Part shown: positions 5,731 through 9,591 of the stretch, one piece after another | Layout: each line of letters opens with the position of its first letter | Numbering within the stretch: position 1 is the stretch's first letter | Assembly (NCBI GenBank): GCA_016285355.1 | Contig: JAEEQP010000078.1 | Location: 1-9,591 of the forward strand | DNA from: Bacteroidales bacterium | GTDB taxonomy: Bacteria; Bacteroidota; Bacteroidia; Bacteroidales; F082 | Reading direction: 5' to 3' | Length of the DNA stretch: 9,591 bases | Program-made: the position numbers and the translations under genes | The notes under the pieces: generated by a model | The model's database searches: none | Told to the model about the DNA's origin: nothing | Seen by the model: only the letters and a program-made list of their open reading frames with translations

Positions 5731-7506
5731 ATGAAACGCCTCTGTGTCATAGGTATTTTCGTTTTGTTAGTGTTTGCTGCCTGCACCTCAAAAGCGAAGG
5801 TCCCTGAGCCTGCGGTCGCTGAGCATGGTCGAAGCGTCGAAGGGCCGACCTCAGAATTGTCCACCATCGACAGCCTGATATGGCAGCAGCCCGACAGCAC
5901 TTTGGTCTTGTTGTTGGAATACCTTTCCTATAGAGACGCAATGATTGCGTCTTCAAATGATGCAATGGACACAATGAAACGCATTCAATGCGTCTCTACA
6001 ACGTTTGATAACCATTACGCCCAATTGCTGGCCTCGGAATTGCTGTTTAAGAATTACTATGCACAGAGCAACCGAACGGAAGTGCTGAAGGCGGTGGGGT
6101 ATTTTGATTCGATTGTGAATGTTGCAGATGGGCGTAATGCGGACGCACGCGGTGCGTCCCCACAAAGAGGTGCGTCCGTACAGAAAAGGGATGCGTTTTT
6201 GGCGGCGCGGGCGCATTATATTAATGGTGTGGGGTATTATGAGCGCGACAGCCTTATTGAGGCTTGCCAGGAATACCTCAACACTTTGCGGATGATGAAG
6301 AGCCACTTTGCCGAGAATGAACTGGTGGACAAGAAAGCGTGGTTTATGGCTTTGACCTATAACCGCCTTGGGGAATTGTTTTCTGCACAATTCATGCAAG
6401 AACCTGCCATCTATTGCTACAAGGAGGCTTTAGCATACGACAGAATTGCGCAGGTTTCGCCGGACAAGATTGCCAACATCCTTTATCATTTGGGAAAACA
6501 ATATGACAAGCTGAATGAAGCGGACAGCGCAGCCTGTTGCTATGAAAAGGCGTTGGAGCTTTTGACCGAAAGAAACGCTTTGTTATATAGGGATTTGATT
6601 TCAGTTAGGGCGTTGTTTGAGTACTCTTCCCACAACGATACCGTGAACTCCTTGGATAGCTTGAAAAGGATGACGGCGCAAGCAACAAATGAAACGGAAA
6701 GACTCAACCGATACATGATCATTGGCGGTATCTACCAAGATATGGGGCAATACGATTCCGCAAAGGCCTATTTTGAGCCTGTGCTTGAATTTGAAAAAGA
6801 GTCTGGCATGGCAAGCGTTTCAGCAAGGGCTTTGCGTGAGATTGCAATGAGCGAAGGCGACACGCTGAAAGCCAACCAATATGCCACAATGCTCATAGAA
6901 AAAAACACAACGGCAGCCGAAAAGCAGGCACAAGTCTCGAAGCTGAATGACATGTTCCAAAACTACTTGCAGGAGAAACAGGAGGCGGCTTCGCTCCGCG
7001 AGCAAAGAAAGGCCGTGAGGATAACGCTTGCGATGGTGATGACATTGGTGGTGATAGCGGCTGTTGTGGTCATATTGATGCGGCGCAGCCACAGGAAGCG
7101 CATGGCAGCAAACGAGGCCGAGTCACAGCGGCGGTTGAATGAGGCCTTGCAACGGCACGGCGAAACGGAGCGTGAGCTTCAGACAAAGATGGAACAGGCA
7201 GCACAACACACCAAGGAAGTGCTGCAGCAACGTGCGAAGGCCATTTACCATAGTGAAGAAGACGACAAGCTGCAGCGCATTATGGCCGAATTTGAAACGA
7301 CCTATCCCCGAGCCACGGAAAAGTTGCAGAAGGTTTGCCCCGACTTAAGCGAGACGGAGCGTAAATTGGCCATCCTAACCTTCCTGCGGTTGCGTGCGAA
7401 GGAGGAGGCGGAGCTGCTTGGATTGAGTGAAAACACTGTCCGAAAGTACCGCTCTGCGCTCTACAAGAAACTGGATTTGGGCCAGTTTTCGGTACTTGTG
7501 GAATAA
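5731..7506 (+). CDS. Membrane-anchored TPR regulator with LuxR-like HTH
   Basis: A 591-residue protein. The N terminus (MKRLCVIGIFVLLVFAAC) is a signal sequence with a lipobox-like FAAC, so it may be a lipoprotein. TPR-like helical pairs run from about 161 to 370 (for example ALTYNRLGELF and AAC-CYEKALELL). A transmembrane segment lies at about 431-450 and is followed by RRSHRKR. A charged, probably coiled-coil stretch comes next. The last 54 residues (from D538, LSETERKLAIL to LSENTVRKYRSALYKKL) form a LuxR/sigma-4-like helix-turn-helix. This implies a periplasmic sensor linked directly to cytoplasmic DNA binding, an architecture common in Bacteroidota. Start 5731 is preferred over an in-frame GTG at 5701, which lies in the terminator. 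Three palindromic repeat units are embedded in frame (residues about 23-39, 67-90 and 137-150), in the poorly conserved part before the TPRs. Flanking exported-protein genes are possible targets. Confidence 0.85.
   Translation: MKRLCVIGIFVLLVFAACTSKAKVPEPAVAEHGRSVEGPTSELSTIDSLIWQQPDSTLVLLLEYLSYRDAMIASSNDAMDTMKRIQCVSTTFDNHYAQLLASELLFKNYYAQSNRTEVLKAVGYFDSIVNVADGRNADARGASPQRGASVQKRDAFLAARAHYINGVGYYERDSLIEACQEYLNTLRMMKSHFAENELVDKKAWFMALTYNRLGELFSAQFMQEPAIYCYKEALAYDRIAQVSPDKIANILYHLGKQYDKLNEADSAACCYEKALELLTERNALLYRDLISVRALFEYSSHNDTVNSLDSLKRMTAQATNETERLNRYMIIGGIYQDMGQYDSAKAYFEPVLEFEKESGMASVSARALREIAMSEGDTLKANQYATMLIEKNTTAAEKQAQVSKLNDMFQNYLQEKQEAASLREQRKAVRITLAMVMTLVVIAAVVVILMRRSHRKRMAANEAESQRRLNEALQRHGETERELQTKMEQAAQHTKEVLQQRAKAIYHSEEDDKLQRIMAEFETTYPRATEKLQKVCPDLSETERKLAILTFLRLRAKEEAELLGLSENTVRKYRSALYKKLDLGQFSVLVE
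5799..5847. repeat. Nested REP-like palindromic repeats inside the coding region
   Basis: An outer unit, GGTCCCTGAGCCTG (5799-5812) plus TCGAAGGGCCG (5837-5847), is interrupted by a 24-bp inner unit (5813-5836) of the same family running from CGGTCGCTGAGC to GTCGAAGCG. The outer stem is CCCT/AGGG; the inner is CGCT/AGCG, a compensatory C:G to G:C change that supports a conserved hairpin. The core CTGAGC-n-GTCGAAG resembles a dispersed repeat seen in many bacterial genomes (from memory, not searched). Removing 24 bp keeps the reading frame. Confidence 0.65.
5931..5998. repeat. 68-bp palindromic element in frame in the regulator gene
   Basis: The ends are perfect 10-bp inverted repeats, TAGAGACGCA (5931-5940) and TGCGTCTCTA (5989-5998). 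Each end is also a local palindrome: AGACGCAAT-G-ATTGCGTCT (5934-5952) and ACGCATT-C-AATGCGT (5979-5993). It is translated without a stop, as YRDAMIASS through RIQCVS. Regular palindromes like these are not expected from coding constraint, so insertion of a palindromic repeat is the better reading. Confidence 0.72.
6140..6178. repeat. GGACGCAC/GTGCGTCC palindromic element in frame in the regulator gene
   Basis: GGACGCAC (6141-6148) pairs across 3 bases with GTGCGTCC (6152-6159). A second GTGCGTCC at 6170-6177 extends to a 9-bp match of CGGACGCAC (6140-6148) with GTGCGTCCG (6170-6178). The 39-bp unit equals 13 codons and is read as part of NADARGASPQRGASVQK, a Gly/Ala/Arg-rich insert unlike its surroundings. 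Confidence 0.68.
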
Positions 7507-7526
7507 AAATGTGTACTTTATCGTTT

Positions 7527-7555
7527 CCCAATCGGCTACCAAACAGGCGATTGGG
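7527..7555 (+). terminator. Weak hairpin after the regulator gene
   Basis: CCCAATCG (7527-7534) and CGATTGGG (7548-7555) form a perfect 8-bp stem with a 13-nt loop, 20 bases after the regulator stop codon. No T tract follows, so it may be a transcript 3' end stabiliser or an operator rather than a standard intrinsic terminator. Confidence 0.45.
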
Positions 7556-7595
7556 TATTATGCGAGGTAGAAAAATGTTTACTTGTGCCTTGCGG

Positions 7596-7628
7596 TTGGA
7601 ATTTCTGTGGAATTTTGATATAATTTTG
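7596..7628 (+). promoter_or_regulatory. Probable promoter of the Asp-box T9SS protein gene
   Basis: TAATTTTG (7621-7628) matches TAnnTTTG exactly. TTG at 7596-7598 is a candidate -33 element at 22 bp, slightly longer than usual. A start near 7632-7634 would leave about 26 nt before the ATG at 7660. Confidence 0.55.
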
Positions 7629-7659
7629 TGTGCATGAATTATAATAAATGTACACGAAG

Positions 7660-9225
7660 ATGAAAAAAATTAGACTTTACACCCTGATTGCGTTCCTGCT
7701 GATGGCGGGTAGTGGGACTTCATTTGGACAATCAGGCGAGCAGTTTTTCATTGGCACCCAACCAGGTGAAATCATCATTCAAAAACCGTGGTACGAGTAT
7801 ACATTCATGGGATATAAATGCTTGTTTTGTAAATTCACAAATCACGGAGCGGATATCGACATCATTGCTACATACGATACGGACAATTGGGTGATTGATT
7901 CGGTAACCATGGCAAAAATGGGAGAACCACTTTACGATGCTACGCCTGGCCACTTTTATAACATAGATTATCTTTCGGAACGGATTCTTTCCACCGAAGA
8001 TTATGGACAAACATGGATTGTGGTTGACGATTATACCTATCCAAATCAAGCCCCATATTGGTGTTTTGCGAATGAGTTGGGAGAACTGGTGAAATTTGAG
8101 CGTGATTATCCCAATCCCCAAAATTATTCTTTTATCGCGAGTTATGATTATGGGGCCCATTTCTCTGATACCATCGCAACTTTTCCTATACCTGTATACA
8201 CAAATCATGTTGCTGGTTGGAATCATGGAGAGTTCTTTCGCCGAGAGCTTGGTACGGACAAATTGTTACACACGACAGATTTTTATGGAATTGCTGATAC
8301 GCTGACACTGCCAGCTGAATATATCAATAAGCAATTTGGCATAGGACCAAAAGAAGGAGAATTGTATTTTACGTATATGCCTTATTCAAAATTGAGAAGA
8401 GTGGAATACACCGACAATTACGGCAATAGTTTTCGAACATTGGTTGACCTTGAATCGAATCCGATTGATGTCATAGTTGACGACAGCGTTTTTCGGTTTT
8501 TTGATATAGGATATGGGGGAAATCTATTTTTAGACAGGGAGCCAGGTGTGTTCTATGTTTGCCTTGATACGCTGTCATACAATTTCACCGAGTGGGGTAC
8601 GCCGGTTGAAGAACCCCAAGGCGACCGATGTTATATTGCTTATTACCGTGCCTATGGCGACACTTTGGTGACTACCTATTTTCACGATTTCAAGCCCGAT
8701 TGGTTTGAACATCATACACCAGTAATGGACTGCGAAATAGCAAGTTGTGACGAAAGCAGTGTGATATTGCGTTGGAATGAGCCGGAACTGAAACCCGATG
8801 AGGTGTTGGCTGGTTATCAAGTTTATAGAGGTGTGACCTTGGTCTCTGAAGACTTGGTTACGGAAACGGAATACACCGACAACTGTTCAGGTGGGGGTCG
8901 ATTGAATTATCACGTGTTGGCGGTATACAGCGATGGTGAGACCTCAAAATCGTACAACATTGTGTATTGTGAACAGATGGATGGTGTGGATGAAAATAGA
9001 GGTGGAACTGATGTTACCGTCTACCCCAATCCTGCAAAAGACAAGATAACAATAGACGACATCTATCCTGCCGAGGTGCAGGTCTATAATGCCCTTGGGC
9101 AGATGGTGAAGACCGTGCGGGGGACGAATGAGGTTGATTTGGGTGGATTGGTGGATGGGGTTTATTTGGTGAGGATTAGGGATAAGGAAGGGAGAATCTT
9201 TTTGGAGAAGGTGATGGTGAGGTAG
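7660..9225 (+). CDS. T9SS-secreted protein with Asp-box-like repeats and FnIII-like domain
   Basis: 521 residues, starting with a signal peptide (MKKIRLYTLIAFLLMAG to FGQ). Three Asp-box/BNR-like motifs (S-x-D-x-G-x-T-W type) appear: STEDYGQTW (111-119), SYDYGAHF (161-168) and YTDNYGNSF (250-258). These suggest a beta-propeller-like N-terminal region, although spacing and number are too low to be certain. About 354-437 resembles a fibronectin type III domain (VILRWNEP, GYQVYRG, YHVLAVYSDG). Residues 452-521 (VTVYPNP to VYLVRIRD) are a type IX sorting domain, so surface or extracellular location is predicted. No enzyme active site is recognised. An in-frame ATG at 7648 would add four residues. 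7660 is preferred because the next exported protein begins MKTPRLYTL, matching MKKIRLYTL from this Met. Confidence 0.86.
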   Translation: MKKIRLYTLIAFLLMAGSGTSFGQSGEQFFIGTQPGEIIIQKPWYEYTFMGYKCLFCKFTNHGADIDIIATYDTDNWVIDSVTMAKMGEPLYDATPGHFYNIDYLSERILSTEDYGQTWIVVDDYTYPNQAPYWCFANELGELVKFERDYPNPQNYSFIASYDYGAHFSDTIATFPIPVYTNHVAGWNHGEFFRRELGTDKLLHTTDFYGIADTLTLPAEYINKQFGIGPKEGELYFTYMPYSKLRRVEYTDNYGNSFRTLVDLESNPIDVIVDDSVFRFFDIGYGGNLFLDREPGVFYVCLDTLSYNFTEWGTPVEEPQGDRCYIAYYRAYGDTLVTTYFHDFKPDWFEHHTPVMDCEIASCDESSVILRWNEPELKPDEVLAGYQVYRGVTLVSEDLVTETEYTDNCSGGGRLNYHVLAVYSDGETSKSYNIVYCEQMDGVDENRGGTDVTVYPNPAKDKITIDDIYPAEVQVYNALGQMVKTVRGTNEVDLGGLVDGVYLVRIRDKEGRIFLEKVMVR

Positions 9226-9235
9226 TGTTTTTTTT

Positions 9236-9261
9236 CGTGCTAACGTTATACGTGCTAACGT
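9236..9261. repeat. Direct repeat of CGTGCTAACGT
   Basis: The 11-mer CGTGCTAACGT occurs at 9236-9246 and 9251-9261, separated by TATA, giving a 15-bp period. It starts 10 bases after the stop codon of the preceding gene. It could be a pair of protein binding sites or simple duplication debris. Confidence 0.55.
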
Positions 9262-9280
9262 ACTTACGATGGACTCCCCC

Positions 9281-9309
9281 GCCCGTTGGGCACCCCCTCT
9301 CAGAGGGGG
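9281..9309. repeat. GC-rich double hairpin repeat
   Basis: GCCC-GTT-GGGC (9281-9291) is followed directly by CCCCCTCT-C-AGAGGGGG (9293-9309), a perfect 8-bp inverted repeat. The C-rich block stands out from its surroundings and looks like a dispersed palindromic repeat; it has no T tract after it. It may still block read-through into the next gene. Confidence 0.55.
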
Positions 9310-9335
9310 ATGAGCCTACCGGATGCGAGAGATGG

Positions 9336-9362
9336 GACTTATAAGACTGATAAGACAAATAA
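9336..9362 (+). repeat. Triple 9-bp tandem repeat GACnnATAA
   Basis: Three head-to-tail units GACTTATAA, GACTGATAA and GACAAATAA fill 27 bp, ending 21 bases before the start codon at 9384. The unit count and length equal those of the CAAAAC arms at 1291-1317, though the sequence differs. No TAnnTTTG promoter is visible in this spacer. Confidence 0.55.
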
Positions 9363-9383
9363 ATAGTTAAAACCAATAGAACA

Positions 9384-9591
9384 ATGAAAACACCAAGACT
9401 TTACACCCTGCTTGTGCTGCTGGTGATGGCGGGAGGGGTGACGATGCAAGCGCAAATCCGTATCGACAAGCAGCAATGCTTTGGGGGATATGACGAAGAC
9501 CTCGTGCGAGGGAGAGGAATCATCATGGAAGATGACTTCATATTGCTTGCGGGCACTTCCAACAAACCAGGCAGCGGCACGGGGCTGGTGC
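9384..9591 (+). CDS. Exported protein of unknown function (3' end beyond window)
   Basis: Only the first 69 residues are present. They begin with a signal peptide, MKTPRLYTLLVLLVMAGG, with probable cleavage after MQA (MQA|Q). The start closely matches that of the preceding T9SS protein (MK-x-x-RLYTL, LLMAG/LVMAG), so the two may be paralogous at their 5' ends or have arisen by duplication. The visible mature part (QQCFGGYDEDLVRG, then DDFILLAGTSNKPGSGTG) is reminiscent of the GG-x-x-D-D and D-G-G-Y-I-L-A-G-T-S repeats of secreted Bacteroidota beta-propeller-like proteins, but one unit is too little to assign. A C-terminal T9SS domain would be expected if it is a true cargo protein. Confidence 0.75.
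   Translation, partial: MKTPRLYTLLVLLVMAGGVTMQAQIRIDKQQCFGGYDEDLVRGRGIIMEDDFILLAGTSNKPGSGTGLV

Noticed and set aside
7732..8226. Minus-strand open frame of 164 codons opposite the Asp-box protein
   Set aside because: It is antisense to a coding region with signal peptide and T9SS domain; no motif seen.
9236..9362. CRISPR array
   Set aside because: Repeats are 9-11 bp with 0-4 bp spacing, far too short for repeats and spacers, and no cas gene is nearby.
9176..9376. Minus-strand open frame across the spacer
   Set aside because: It consists of translated repeat blocks plus antisense of the upstream gene's end; no protein features.

Overview
The window looks like chromosomal DNA of a member of the Bacteroidota, most likely Bacteroidales. 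Several things point there. Promoters match the Bacteroides-type consensus (TTG/TTTG, about 19 bp, TAnnTTTG) and there are no clear Shine-Dalgarno sequences. The tRNA gene does not encode its CCA end. Two proteins end in type IX secretion (T9SS) sorting domains. The regulator is a TPR/helix-turn-helix protein of a kind common in this phylum. Every protein gene is on the + strand; only the tRNA is on the - strand.

Layout. A tRNA-Asn(GTT) gene on the - strand (19-92) has its own promoter and diverges from a PfkB-family sugar/nucleoside kinase (310-1284). A 292-bp gap follows, filled by a MITE-like palindromic element (1291-1466) whose two arms are each three 9-bp units. Next is a long EF-G paralogue (1577-3712) with a near-consensus promoter; its G domain is altered and lacks the usual catalytic His. 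A strong terminator then abuts a T9SS-secreted CotH-kinase-family protein (3787-5631). A sister terminator overlaps the promoter of a probably leaderless gene for a membrane-spanning TPR/LuxR-like regulator (5731-7506). Two secreted proteins close the window: a T9SS cargo with Asp-box-like motifs, an FnIII-like domain and a sorting domain (7660-9225), and the start of a second exported protein (9384 onward), separated by a repeat-rich spacer.

How the parts relate. The kinase and the EF-G paralogue look like independent housekeeping or stress-type units. The right half is a cell-surface module: a putative sensor-regulator with periplasmic TPRs and a cytoplasmic HTH sits among genes for exported proteins, which may be its targets (inference from position only).

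The most unusual feature is the 5' third of the regulator gene. It carries three different palindromic repeat units in frame, one of them a repeat nested inside another. This resembles the in-frame palindromic elements known from Rickettsia. No IS element, CRISPR array, phage gene or complete mobile element was seen.
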